DNA from: Lagenorhynchus albirostris
Lineage: Eukaryota; Chordata; Mammalia; Artiodactyla; Delphinidae
Assembly: GCF_949774975.1 (NCBI RefSeq)
Contig: NC_083112.1
Coordinates: forward strand, 56,184,035 to 56,248,034
Direction: 5' to 3'
Length of the DNA stretch: 64,000 bases
Shown here: positions 48,759-59,699 of the stretch, one piece after another
Layout: each line of letters starts with the position of its first letter
How positions within the stretch are numbered: the first letter of the stretch is position 1
The notes under the pieces: model-generated
Database searches by the model: none
Seen by the model: only the letters and a program-made list of their open reading frames with translations
What the model was told of the DNA's origin: nothing
Made by a program: the position numbers and the translations under genes

Positions 48759-48763
48759 TATCT

Positions 48764-50150
48764 CATGGCTGAATATACCTCATGGGGTATATTTGTATTA
48801 TATTATTATATTTACACATATGTACCACATCTTTATTCATTCATCTGTTGATGCACAATTAGGTTGTTTGCATATCTTGGCTACTGTGAATAAAGTTGCA
48901 GTGAACATGAGAGTGCAGGTATCTCTTCAAGATCCTGCTTTCATTTCCTTTGGAAACAGTCCCAGAAGAGGCATTGCTGGATTATATGGTGGTTTTATTT
49001 TCATTTTTTGAGGACACTCCATACTATTTCCATAGTAGTTGCACCAGTCTATATTTCCCCCATCAATGCAAAGAGAGTTTCCTTTTTTCTACATCCTCAC
49101 CAACACTTGTTCTCTCTTGTCTTTCTGTTAATAGCCATTTTAACAGGTGTGAGGTGATACCTCATCTTGGTTTTGATTTGCATTTTCTTGATGATTAGTG
49201 ATGCTGAACACCTTTTCATGTACCTGTTGGCCATTTGTATATCTTCTGAGGAAAAATGTCTATTCAGATCCTCTACACAGTTTTTTAAGTCAGATTGCTT
49301 GCTTTTTGCTATTAAGTTGTATGACTTACTTATATCTTTTGGAATATTAACCCCTTATCAGATATATGATTTGCAAATATGTTTCCCATTCCATGGGTTG
49401 CCTTGTCATTTTGTTGATGGCTTCCTTTGTTGTGCAGAAATTTTAATTTGATATCGTTCTACTTGTTTATTTTTGCTTTTGTTGCTTTTTGATGTCAAAT
49501 TCAATAAGTTATTGGCAAGATCAATGTCAAAGAGCTTACCCACTATGCTTTCTTCTAGGAGTTTTACAATTTCAGGTCTTAAATTCAAGTCTTTAATCCA
49601 TTTTGAGTTGATTTTTGTGAGTGTGTAAAATGAGGATCCAGTTTCATTCTTTTGGCTGTCCAGTTTCCCCAACACCATTTATTGAAGAGAGAATAAATTC
49701 CCCATTGTATAGTCTTGGCTCCTTTGTTGTGAATGAATTGACCATGTATGCATTGGAATTTTGATAGGGATTGCGTTGATCTGGGTAGTATGTATATTTT
49801 AACAATATTAATTCATTCAGCCCATGAGCACAGAATACCTTTTAATTTAGTTGCATTTTTCTCAGTTTCTTTCATCACTGTATTATAGTTTTCAGTGTAT
49901 AAATCTCTCCTCAATTAAATTTATTCCTAGGTATTTTATTCCATTAGATGCAGTTGTAAATGGGAATTTTAAAAAATATCTCTTTCTGATAGTTTGTTGT
50001 TTATGTATAGTAATACAACTGACTTCTGATTTTGTATCCTGCAACTTTACTGAATTTATTTATTAGTTTTTTGATGGAATATTTAGGGTTTTTTACATAT
50101 CACACCATATCATCTGCAAATGGAAAGTTTACTTCTTCCTTTCATACTCT
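48764..50150 (-). mobile_element. Old LINE-1 ORF2 remnant, minus strand, second part
   Basis: Continues the L1 broken at 48278: CATGGCTGAATATACC, CATCTTTATTCATTCATCTG TTGATGCACAATTAGGTTG, and GAGGTGATACCTCATCTTGG TTTTGATTTGC, extending into the RT part (ACCATATCATCTGCAAATGG near 50104). The frames at 49406-49678 (minus) and several plus-strand ones are fragments or shadows of it. Confidence 0.88.
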
Positions 50151-52490
50151 GTCTCCCATTATCTCTCTGTTTCTCTCTTCACTGTCTCTGTGAATGTGTG
50201 TGTGTGTGGGTGTGTGTTGCTTTGTTAGGATGGACTTTTATTACCTTTATATTCAGAAGGACATTTTTTTTTTTCAAAAAAAGAAAAGAATCCAAATGTT
50301 TGGAACATCCTGGCTCAAATGTAGAGTTCTATATTCTGTTATCCCACAGTTATTTTTGACTGCAAGAATAATGTGAGCCTAATTAGTCCATATGAGGAAT
50401 TTGATAACAGTATAAGAAAAATAATGTCATTGTGTGCCTAATAACTATAGAAAACCCTCATATTTTCAGTTTAATGGAATTAAGAAGTGTTAAACCCTCC
50501 ATTTATCCTAGCAATTATACTTGTGCACTGAAAAACTTATTTTCAAAAATGTCACATTGAAGTGTTCGGTCAATGGAATCATTAATTTTATAGAAATTCT
50601 CAAAATATGCAAATTATTTGGGAATGATACACTTATAAAGTTTTATAGTATACATTAAAAGGCTAAACAAAATTTCTTTATAATATGTGGTTTTCTTATG
50701 GTATAAAAACAGATATTTATTTCTTATTATTGATTCCTAGAAGTCATTTCTGCTTAGGTAAAGTCAAACAATATACATCCACAACGAAGACCATGTAATA
50801 CTTAAAATGTGTGTGTATGAGTGTGTGTGTTTCCATATGTGTAGTGAAAAATACTGTTATCCAAAAGTGGCTTGTATTTCTTATAATTAAAGAATGCAGG
50901 ATCACAAATGAATATAAATGCCTACTAACATGCTGTGCTATTGTGCACTCATGGGGATTTGATTGGACACTTGTGACATTTTAGAAAAGTAATAAAAGAA
51001 TCTTTTAAAATCTTTAGTAAAGAAACATGTTTATAACTATGAAATTTTTAATCTGAGTAAGGAACATAGAATTTTGAAATGGAAAAATCCATTCTATTCA
51101 CCTTCTGGTTTTCACTTAATTCATCAGAGATAAAAAAATTATTTTCGGATTTATTTTTTCTTATTACAAATTTTTCAAGGTTGGGGGCTCAACAAACTCA
51201 AATATTACACGGCTCAGAATAAATGGAAAACATAAGTCCATCAATCTGAAATTGAAATCCGCTCTTTTTTGTACTCTGCCTTTTCTAAAGGACAAAGCTA
51301 TTCACTTCCATGAGGAAAACTGTTCAATATATTTGAATGAGTTATACCTTCAGCCTTCAGTTATTCCAGTTTTAAAATAACCACGATAGAAGTACTTAAG
51401 CTTTTCTTTAATAAACTTATTTCTATAACCTTCAAACGTTTTAGAAACAGCCATGCTTACTGCCAAAGTCTATAATGGAACTGTTGAATACAAATTACAG
51501 TCTAATCAAAGACATCTCTTGCGTTGCAAATTAAAAGCATTTTTTTCATGCATGGAAATAAAGTGTATGGAAAAGGTTCTAAGAAACATTTTATTAAATT
51601 ATCTTTTTTTATCTTAAAGTTAGTGATATTGTGTAATAAATATTTTTTAAGATTCTCAGACACAGAGAATTTGTATGCCATCATCATCAATGCAATAATA
51701 CAATCACATAGTTGTTGATATTTTTGTTTATATTAATTTATCTGAATAATATCAACTTAGAACTATTAAGCCTCAAAATAAGTATATATTACAGTGCTTT
51801 TAAAGTAATGTTCCATAAAGTTAAATTCTTGGGGGAGAATGTCAGAGATATAAGAAATTCCATTTAGTTTTCAAGAGATAATTCAATTGCATTTCATAGA
51901 AAAATACAGATAAGTACACTGTTTATTTTCATTCATGGATTCTTTCATTTAGTAACTGTTTTGGAGGACACATTCCAGACAGACAATGCTGATATTGGCT
52001 CAGACACAACTGATAAAGATGAATGAAAGATGGCAATTATATATTAAATATAAAATTGACATTTATTTATTTAAATTATATCTTACCAAGAGAGAATAAA
52101 CATTGCTCAAGGCTTTTTTTTTAATTATTGCAAAATAATATTTGTTATTGTAAAACAATATTCAAATAACAATATCCAAAGCAAACTTACCTAATAAAAT
52201 TAATATTTTCAATGTTGGTCACACAAATAACACATATTTTAAAAATCATATAAAATTTGAAAAATGCATACACTAAAATATTAAGTAAAAATGTATAATA
52301 TCAAATTAGATTTTTAATTATGTAAAATGTGTGTATTTATATGGGCAATTTTGAAAAGATTGATTTTTATCAGGTGATTTTTATCTTGGAGAGCTGTAGA
52401 TTTTTTTTTATTTTTGGTTTTTCACTTTGCTGATACTGTCTTGTATATCTGTTATGATGTGAGAAAGAAGAATGAGGACAAGGATGATAA
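50151..52490. other. Unassigned AT-rich DNA
   Basis: Holds GT-rich patches at 50194-50218 and 50811-50830 and a T-run/A-run pair at 50263-50287 that could fold back. No gene, RNA or nameable repeat. Confidence 0.45.
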
Positions 52491-52512
52491 CACATTTAAA
52501 AGGTTCCACATA

Positions 52513-52716
52513 GGGCTTCCCTGGTGGCGCAGTGGTTGAGAGTCCGCCTGCTGATGCAGGGGACACGGGCTCGTGCCCCGGTCTGGGAAGATCCCACATG
52601 CCGCGGAGCGGCTGGGCCTGTGAGCCACGCCCACTGAGCCTGCGCGTCTGGAGCCTGTGCTCCGCAATGGGAAAGGCCACAACAGTGAGAGGCCCGCATA
52701 TTGCAAAGAAAACAAA
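52513..52716 (+). mobile_element. CHR-type SINE, plus strand, older copy
   Basis: Starts GGGCTTCCCTGGTGGCGCAG and ends GCCCGCATATTGCAAAG with a mixed A-rich tail. Flanked by AAAAGGTTCCACATA (52498-52512) and AAAAGGTTCCATATA (52717-52731), one mismatch. The decayed tail and imperfect duplication suggest it is older than the copies at 932 and 23005. Confidence 0.92.
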
Positions 52717-52731
52717 AAAAGGTTCCATATA

Positions 52732-53170
52732 AAAATATAAATATATTATAATATTAAGATGTAGAAAATTATATTTATAAGTATATAAAATCAAGTATGA
52801 TTTTGTTATAATAATCACTATTATCATTTTACTCACTTCTCTCCATGAGGTAATCACTATTTATTGCCTAATACTGTCTTTTATAACATATTCAGTGTCT
52901 ATAAACCACACACAGCTTTTTATGTGCACCTGTTTTTAGAATGTTATTTGACTCTATATGGCATATTTATCAAAATAGTAAAAAATAAACTATTCTATTA
53001 TGCTGATAAGAAGAGATTGGAAACTTGAAGTAGAAGTCGCGAAGGCCTGATTTTTCAGTTAAAACACCACAAAAAAGAATTTTATATAAATAAAGATGAG
53101 GTGAAATAAGAAAACACTTGTTTCTTAAGCACTACTTTGAACAAATTTGAACTTTTAAAAGCAGCGTATC
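52732..53170. other. Unassigned AT-rich DNA
   Basis: Nothing recognised. Confidence 0.5.
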
Positions 53171-53174
53171 ATTA

Positions 53175-53826
53175 GCTCACGATGGAGTCTTCATTCAGAT
53201 CCTTCAATGGCTTCCTATTGCACTGAGAATATAATCAACATCCAAACAAGGCTTGGACTGGGCTGGCCTCCATTTACTTCTAATCTCACTGACCTGTCTT
53301 CAGCTTACTAAACTTTCTGCTTCTTCAGAAAGTTTGCCCTTTCCATTCTTTTTATAAAATTTCCCCAGATACTTCCATAGCTGGATCCCTCATTTTATTT
53401 GCATTTCTGCTTAAATATCACTTTCTTAGAGAGGCTTTATTTGAATAACACATCAAAATTTCAGTCCCTGCTATTCTCTTTTCCATTGTCTTGCTGTACT
53501 TTTCTGCATTGCATTTATCATCATCTCACACATACAGAAGCGTATGTTTATAATCTGTATGTTCAGCTGGAATTTAAGTTCTATGAAGGCAGGGAAGCTG
53601 TATATTCTATTTTAGGGTGATCAAATGTTCCGGTTTGTGTGAGACTAGGGTTTTCTCAAAATGTGGGACTTTCAGGGCTGTAACTGGGAGAGTCCCTGGC
53701 AATGGGACAGACCAGACCTAGAATGTCTTGTCCTCCTGGCTGTTCACTCTTGCTTTCTTTCACCTGCAGTAATGTTAGACACATAGGAGATGCTTAATAA
53801 CTATTTACTGAATGAATGAATCAATG
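53175..53826 (+). mobile_element. L2 LINE 3' end, plus strand, with an internal interruption
   Basis: CCTTCAATGGCTTCCTATTG near 53197, AATATCACTTTCTTAGAGAG GCTTTATTTGAAT, TTAAGTTCTATGAAGGCAGG and the closing ACACATAGGAGATGCTTAAT ... TGAATGAATGAAT follow the L2 3' end in order. The block about 53616-53770 (GGTGATCAAATGTTCCGGTT and on) is foreign to it, probably another old repeat. The plus frame at 53399-53620 is part of this repeat. Confidence 0.7.
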
Positions 53827-55095
53827 AGTTTACTATATTAAACTTCAAATTCAACAATTCTTTAAAAATTACTATTAAGTTTCATAAAAATGGAGCTGGA
53901 GTTTCTGGTGTCAATTTTTGTTTTGGGTGCTTGGAGATTTTCCATTGCTCCTCTGAAACAGCTAAAAAACAAAACAAGCAAACAAACAAAAACCTGTTTG
54001 CAGGAACTAGTTGTAGCGCCCTTAAGATAATCTTCAATCACTTTGAAACTAACTTTTACTCATTCTTGGCCCACTACTTTAACTTACTTTCCCAGAGAAA
54101 ACATACCCCACACTCTTTAGGATTTGCTGCTGTACACTTTTACAGTATCTCTGGATAATGCTTTCCTCACGGTCAATCCTCCCTTTCAGATGTGGCATTC
54201 CGTAAACTCAAGGACCATGTCTATCTTGGTAACTGCTGATTCTCTGACATCTAATACAGTACATCCATTTTCGAGTTTCCACTAGCACATCAGTTGACGG
54301 AGAAGCAGAACCAGTTTCCTGGTTACACATAACTGATATAATATTACCAACGTGTATTTATAATACAATATGTACATATACCCAAATACATATGTAATGT
54401 GTGCTAAATAGTTAAAACACGCCTTTTGTACTATGGCACATAGGTGCAATGAACACTCCTCTCTCTGGAAATCTTGAGTAGCTCTCTATTCCTTGCACCC
54501 AAAGAGATCTAAATAAAAGATAGATGAGAAAAGCAACATTGGGAAGAGGTACTGCGGACAAATCTGCGATTATAACCAGTGTGGGCTTTGTACTCAGTAT
54601 TTGGTTGCACTGTGCATCCTAGTGAATTTATCTGAAGCGCTGGGAAAATCTGAAAATACTTCAGACTGGGAAGTTTCTAGATGGGATAAGGAAAGAAACA
54701 GGGCACAGTGTATTATTCAATGCCTTATATCAGTAAATTGTCCTATGATTAGACTGAAGTCATCTTCTACTCAGAAAAATGTTTTAAGATATTTTGGAAA
54801 TTGTTCGTGTTGTTTTATTTTCCCATAGATTTTTTAAAATGTCTTTTTACTCAGCTGTAACAAGAAAATAATGATGGAAATGCTGTGCTTCAGAATAGTG
54901 AGAGGACTCAAAATCCCCTGCGGGCCACAAACCTCCCTTGTTCCTGCAGCTGGTATGGATGGAATCCTGATGGGGCTAGAGATGAACTGAGGTGATGGAC
55001 CTCAATGGAGCCAGCTGAATACAGCAAGGACAGCTCTTTTTTTCTACACTAGAAACTTCTTTTCAATGTGCTCATCTGTCCAAAAACAACCTCCC
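53827..55095. other. Unassigned DNA
   Basis: A weak L2-like patch lies at about 54205-54270 (AACTCAAGGACCATGTCTAT). The frame at 54601-54828 is unrecognised. No RNA gene. Confidence 0.45.
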
Positions 55096-55099
55096 TCCT

Positions 55100-55420
55100 T
55101 TTCTCCCCCAATCTATCTCTCATCTCCTTTTCTACCTGGCTGAAAACATAAATCACTGTGGCACCTCCTCTGATTAACCCCAACTCACTCTGATTGCTTT
55201 TTCTGTTTACTTCACTTCAGAACCTGCATAGTAGCTGTGCTATGTTAATTTACTCTCATTTATTTCCTGCTTTTTAAAGGTTGTTAAATCTTTTTAATCT
55301 TCCACTAAATTTTCAACTCTTTGAAGGCAGGTACATGGGTTTTATGTTTTTTATGCCTTCTCCCAAAACTTAGTAGAGTGTTCTGCCCATATGAATGCCA
55401 AATAACTAAATTAAGGTAGC
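55100..55420 (+). mobile_element. Probable L2 LINE 3' fragment, plus strand
   Basis: CAACTCTTTGAAGGCAGGTA CATGGG at about 55315, then AGTAGAGTGTTCTGCCCATA TGAATGCCAAATAA recall the L2 end with its usual loss-of-similarity towards the 5' side. Confidence 0.45.
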
Positions 55421-55604
55421 CTGAGACAGACTCAGATTTTCACTAAAGTAATGCTACTGTAAAAAAGAGATGCACATATTTTGTACTACTCCAAACTACA
55501 GAAAGGCAATCGCTTCTACTAGGTCACTTTCCAAACTATATCTAAATTTAGAACTGAGGAATTATATGCCAGTTTGGTACATACTATGCATTCAATTATT
55601 TTTA

Positions 55605-55699
55605 ATCACAATTTTTTCATGTATAATTTACATATAACAAAATGTATCCATTTTGTGTGTCCATTTTGATGAGTTTTGACACATAGATACATAAGCATA

Positions 55700-55741
<42 letters not shown>

Positions 55742-55870
55742 GTATATTCTCTACTCTAGTCAAGATATGGAATAGTTCCATCATTCAAAACATTCTCTCC
55801 TGCCCCTTCCAGGTCAGTATTCCCATCCATTGCCTGAGGCAACAACTGATTTGATTTCTATTAAACAAAA
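55605..55870 (-). mobile_element. Old LINE-1 3' UTR remnant, minus strand
   Basis: AATTTACATATAACAAAATG TATCCATTTTG, GATGAGTTTTGACACATAGA TACATA and TCAAGATATGGAATAGTTCC ATCATTCAAAACATTC match the reversed L1M 3' UTR. It is interrupted by the (TA)n at 55697-55738. Confidence 0.75.
55697..55738. repeat. (TA)n microsatellite
   Basis: About 20 TA units with one G interruption near the start, within the L1 remnant. Confidence 0.9.
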
Positions 55871-56042
55871 ATAAATTTTACTCAAATAGAATCTACTTAT
55901 CAAAGTTTTATAACGAGGTTACATTTTCATTTGTTAATTGGACTAAAATCTGAATTTATATCCTCAGAAGCAAAATGAGTAACGAATTATAACATGTTTT
56001 CAGAAGAGCCTAGGGAAGAAGTGGCAGTCTCTCCAAATCTGA

Positions 56043-56100
56043 TATAAACATACATAAACATATATAAACATATATAAACATATAAACATACATAAACATG
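56043..56100. repeat. Short tandem repeat, unit about 10 bp (ATATATAAAC-like)
   Basis: About five to six imperfect units containing ATAAACAT. A further diverged unit follows near 56118-56126. Confidence 0.85.
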
Positions 56101-56870
56101 AAGAAATTCAGACACACATAAACATGAATTGAACCTTATTTTCTATACTGGATGGTGCTCATTAAGTTTGTCTTTACTTCTCCCCTTTTACTTTTCAGAT
56201 TTAGGAGCTTTTAAAATATTTTATTGAAAAAAATAGAAAAAACCTATTTATTAGGTTTACAGACATGTGTGCAATTAAAAAAAAACACTGCTGTTACCTT
56301 GAAAAATAAAAAAAGATATATAAGAAAATCTCTGATTGTTAGTGTGTTGGTGTTTTATTCAGTAAAATTACCAAACTCTTATTGCTTTTCATAGTTTAAC
56401 AGTTAATTCTCTTGGCTGATAGCTGCTATTGAAAAATCGCAATCCCTCTCTCAGATTCCAGACCTGAGCCAGTCTTAGACCCAGAGTCTATCAAATACAG
56501 TGGAGTCTATGACCTCTTGAGGATAGAAACTATAATGCCATGGGAAGAGTTATACAGCAGCAATTTCTTTCAATCTTCCCACAGAGTGACCTATGGCTGG
56601 GATATTCCTTTGAAGGGATAGGAAGAGTTATTGCATCTTGCACCTGACATGTAACATTCTATTATATACTACAATGTCTTTGGAAATAAAAAATAAAACT
56701 ATAATTATTTGTAGATAGAGTGATTGTCTATTTGCAAAATTCTGAAATCTATTGACAAATTATTAGAAATAGTAAGAACCTTACAAAAGTTTGCTGGATC
56801 AATATAGAAAATATACAAATATACAAAATCGATTAAGTTTCTACACCAGTTTGTGGTTTGTATTTTCATT
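56101..56870. other. Unassigned DNA
   Basis: AT-rich. The minus frame at 56705-56920 overlaps the start of the next L1 remnant. No gene or RNA. Confidence 0.45.
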
Positions 56871-56874
56871 TTCT

Positions 56875-57565
56875 GACTTTTTTTTAATGGATATAAATTC
56901 TTGATTCTAACATATTCCATTTAGTCAACGTTTTCTCTTAGGTTTGTGTTTTCGGTACGTTTTGTTTAACAAGTCCTACTTTGTTTTCGAAAAGTATCTA
57001 TCTGGAACTCTTATTTTTGTATGGTACAAACTTGGGATTCATTTTCTTCCTATGTGGTTATTCAATTGTACAACAGCGCAGTTTTCTGAACAAACCATCT
57101 TTCTCCATTGTTGCTGTCATACATCAAGGATCCATTTCTGGATCCTCTATTTACCTGGGATCCATTTATGGATTCTCTGTTTGTCCCGAATCCATTTCTG
57201 GATCCACTATGCTGCATAACTGGTTTGTTATTTTACCCCTGAGTCAAAACTATACTGTATTGGATACATTATAATAAGTCACAATATGTTTATAAGTCTC
57301 CTGACCTAATTCTTCTTCTTAAGTGTCTTGGCTATTTCTGGCCCTTTGGTCTTTCATACATATTTTAGAATCAGCTTGCTAAATTTATTAAAGAATGCTC
57401 TTAGGAATTTTTTTGGAATTAAAACACAATATGTCTGAAAAATATATGTATGTTGAAAAGAATTGATATTTTTTCAGTATTGAGTGTTCCTATCCATGAA
57501 TATATTATATAACATTTTAAAAGTCTTCCTTCACGTCCTTCAATAAAATGTTATCATTTTCCATA
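56875..57565 (-). mobile_element. Ancient LINE-1 ORF2 remnant, minus strand
   Basis: The order of reversed ORF2 phrases is preserved: TTTAGTCAACGTTTTCTCTT, TGGTTATTCAATTGTACAAC, CCATCTTTCTCCATTG, ATTTTAGAATCAGCTTGCTA AATTTATTAA, and AGTATTGAGTGTTCCTATCC ATGAATAT. Strong divergence places it among the oldest L1s. The two overlapping plus frames at 56944-57274 are antisense shadows. Confidence 0.8.
57130..57219. repeat. Three tandem 30-bp units inside the ancient L1
   Basis: ATCCATTTCTGGATCC-like units start at 57130, 57160 and 57190, exactly 30 bp apart. The second reads ATCCATTTATGGATTC. Similarity fades in the second half of each unit. Expected L1 sequence has one such phrase here, so this is a local triplication. 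Confidence 0.8.
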
Positions 57566-58475
57566 TGAAAAAAAATAAAATATTTTATTGAAATTGTACA
57601 GAATGTAGAAAATAAGGCAACTATACATAAACTCTCTGTAGAAAATTATACCTCAATACTGAAAAATTACACTTAATAAGATTGTTCCACAAGCTTTTGT
57701 GACATATGTTTGAATTTAAAAAAACAATATTTCATAGTTAAAGTTCATGTTCCTTGAAGGTCCTTGTTATGAAAAGCTATGCTGTCTTATTACTCTGATA
57801 AATTCTGTACTTTATTAGGATTCAATCTTTGTACTTGGCAAGGTGTTGTGGCATATATTAAATGCAGAACTGAGAAAGAACATTTTGCATGTAGACACAA
57901 CACTTTGAATATATTAAGAGATACACATTAATCATTTTGGTTTCCTGGCTGTTACAATGAATTGACTTAAAAATTGCTATGAATCTGGTTATTCTATGAA
58001 AGGCACTTCAGATAAAAATATTTAACAAACAAAGAAGGTTAGGAAGTAGCAGTTGGTTCACTTTTTTTTTTTTTTATAACTTTCTTGAAATGACATGAAG
58101 TTTTTGGAAGTATATCTAAAAGGATTTAAAATTTTCTCATGAATAATTTTACAGTTCCAAAGAGGCTGGTTTTGTGATAGGAAAACTGTTCATTTGTGTT
58201 TGTAATCTGGTCTTTGAACTGTACTCTGAAATGACATAGCTCATTTTAAAGGTAGTAGTTTGGGTGGCATGTGCTGTAGTCCCCAGGATATATATTTTTC
58301 CTGACAGTTTTTATAGTAATGATAAGATATTACTTTAATGTTTGCTATGCATTTTTATTCTATTTCTTTACTCAGATCCTAGTATATCTCTCTAAAATGT
58401 GAGGTGAGGAATATAACAAAATGCTATTCCAAAGTTTTTTTAGAAGTATCAATTTCTCATACATGTAAACTAAGA

Positions 58476-58480
<5 letters not shown>
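57566..58480. other. Unassigned AT-rich DNA
   Basis: A T-run at 58061-58075 is not followed by a SINE. Nothing recognised. Confidence 0.5.

Positions 58481-58514
<34 letters not shown>
58481..58514. repeat. (AC)n microsatellite
   Basis: 17 perfect AC units. The Thr-His frame on this strand is its artefact. Confidence 0.95.
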
Positions 58515-58517
<3 letters not shown>

Positions 58518-58719
58518 CTTAATTGTATTACCAATCTCCATATTCTCATAAAATTTTACCTGTTTTTTAAAATATGTACCATGGACAAAGTATGATTGAA
58601 GTGCTTAGTATTTAATTTAATATTAAACATAATCCTATGAAATCAGTATTATCTCTAGTTCATAGAAAAGACAAAGAATCCTGAAAAACTTCAAATATAA
58701 TTTGATCAAATCCATGGCA

Positions 58720-59040
58720 TTTATGAGCAGCAAAAGTGCAATTGAATCCAGGGAAGTAATTCTATGTTTCTCTGCATACATGCATGAGGACAATTTTGGT
58801 GTTAGACTGGTCATTTCTACTGCAGGCTCTATCGGCATTCTGCCACAATTTGCCGTGTGGTTGTAACATCTATCATATCCTCAAGCAATTCATTTAACCT
58901 CTATGTGCTTGTCTCTTACATAAAAAGGGGATAAAAACCCTATCTGCCTCGTATGATGCATGTAAGTTTTAAGTGAAAAGAACTTAGAAACCTGCCTGGC
59001 AAATATTGTGCTCAATATTTTTAAGCTATTATAGCATCGT
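58720..59040 (+). mobile_element. MIR SINE remnant, plus strand
   Basis: AATTCATTTAACCTCTATGT GCTTGTCTC, then AAAAGGGGATAAAAACCCTA TCTGCCTCGTATGATGCATG and GAACTTAGAAACCTGCCTGG CAAATATTGTGCTCAATA follow the MIR core and 3' end. Confidence 0.75.
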
Positions 59041-59047
59041 TTCAATA

Positions 59048-59110
59048 ACAGTAGTGGTAGTAAGAGTAGCAGCAGCAGTAATGACAGAAGGAGGAGGAGA
59101 AGTGGGAGAA
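59048..59110. repeat. Degenerate trinucleotide repeat (AGT/AGC/AGG)
   Basis: Runs of GTAGTGGTAG, AGCAGCAGCAGT and AGGAGGAGGAG in series. Confidence 0.75.
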
Positions 59111-59309
59111 GTATAAAATGACCTTCACTGCCTCTTCTGTAGTGGCAATTCCCCTAGGTACTAGAAACGAATATGAGTTAAGTGTAGAGCATATACATGT
59201 GGTTTTGCTTCCTTACTTTCATTCTCGTTTCCTAGTCAAATTCCTTTAAGCTATGCCACTTATGAATTGTATCATGTTGTGTATGATCAAAGACTTTGTT
59301 TTCAGACAG

Positions 59310-59520
59310 AACTGAATAACAATTTCCACTGTATACCATCTAGGTGAGCTTGGTTCAGATCCCTCATGTCCTCGGTGTTAGTCTCTTTACATTTGCAAAA
59401 TGGGGATAATCTTAATTACTTCACAGATTTGTTAGGAAGAGCAAAGAACAGATTGGATATTAGCCGTTTTGCACAGGTTCTGGTACACAGAGATTGTTCA
59501 GTAAATATTACTTTGCTCTG
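59310..59520 (+). mobile_element. MIR SINE remnant, plus strand
   Basis: TTGCAAAATGGGGATAATCT TAATTACTTCACAGATTTGT TAGG and GGTTCTGGTACACAGAGATT GTTCAGTAAATATTA are MIR core and tail. Confidence 0.7.
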
Positions 59521-59524
59521 TTGG

Positions 59525-59645
59525 CTCTGTGACTAACTTATTCACTGACCTTGGACAACAAATCACTTTGTGTCTCAGAGCTCCAGTTTTCTCATTTACA
59601 AAAATAAGTTCTGAAATAAATATTTAGTGAAATAATATATAAGGT
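59525..59645 (+). mobile_element. MIR SINE partial, plus strand
   Basis: GCTCTGTGACTAACTTATTC, GACCTTGGACAACAAATCAC and CTCCAGTTTTCTCATTTAC follow the MIR central region; truncated. It directly follows the previous MIR, so two insertions lie in tandem. Confidence 0.6.
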
Positions 59646-59699
59646 AGTTGAACCAGATGCTTCCTAAGTCCTTTTGAACCATGCAATTCATAGATTATT

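Noticed and set aside
57130..57219. Regular 30-bp repeats as a CRISPR array
   Set aside because: Units are head-to-tail without unique spacers, lie in an L1 remnant, and the genome is mammalian.
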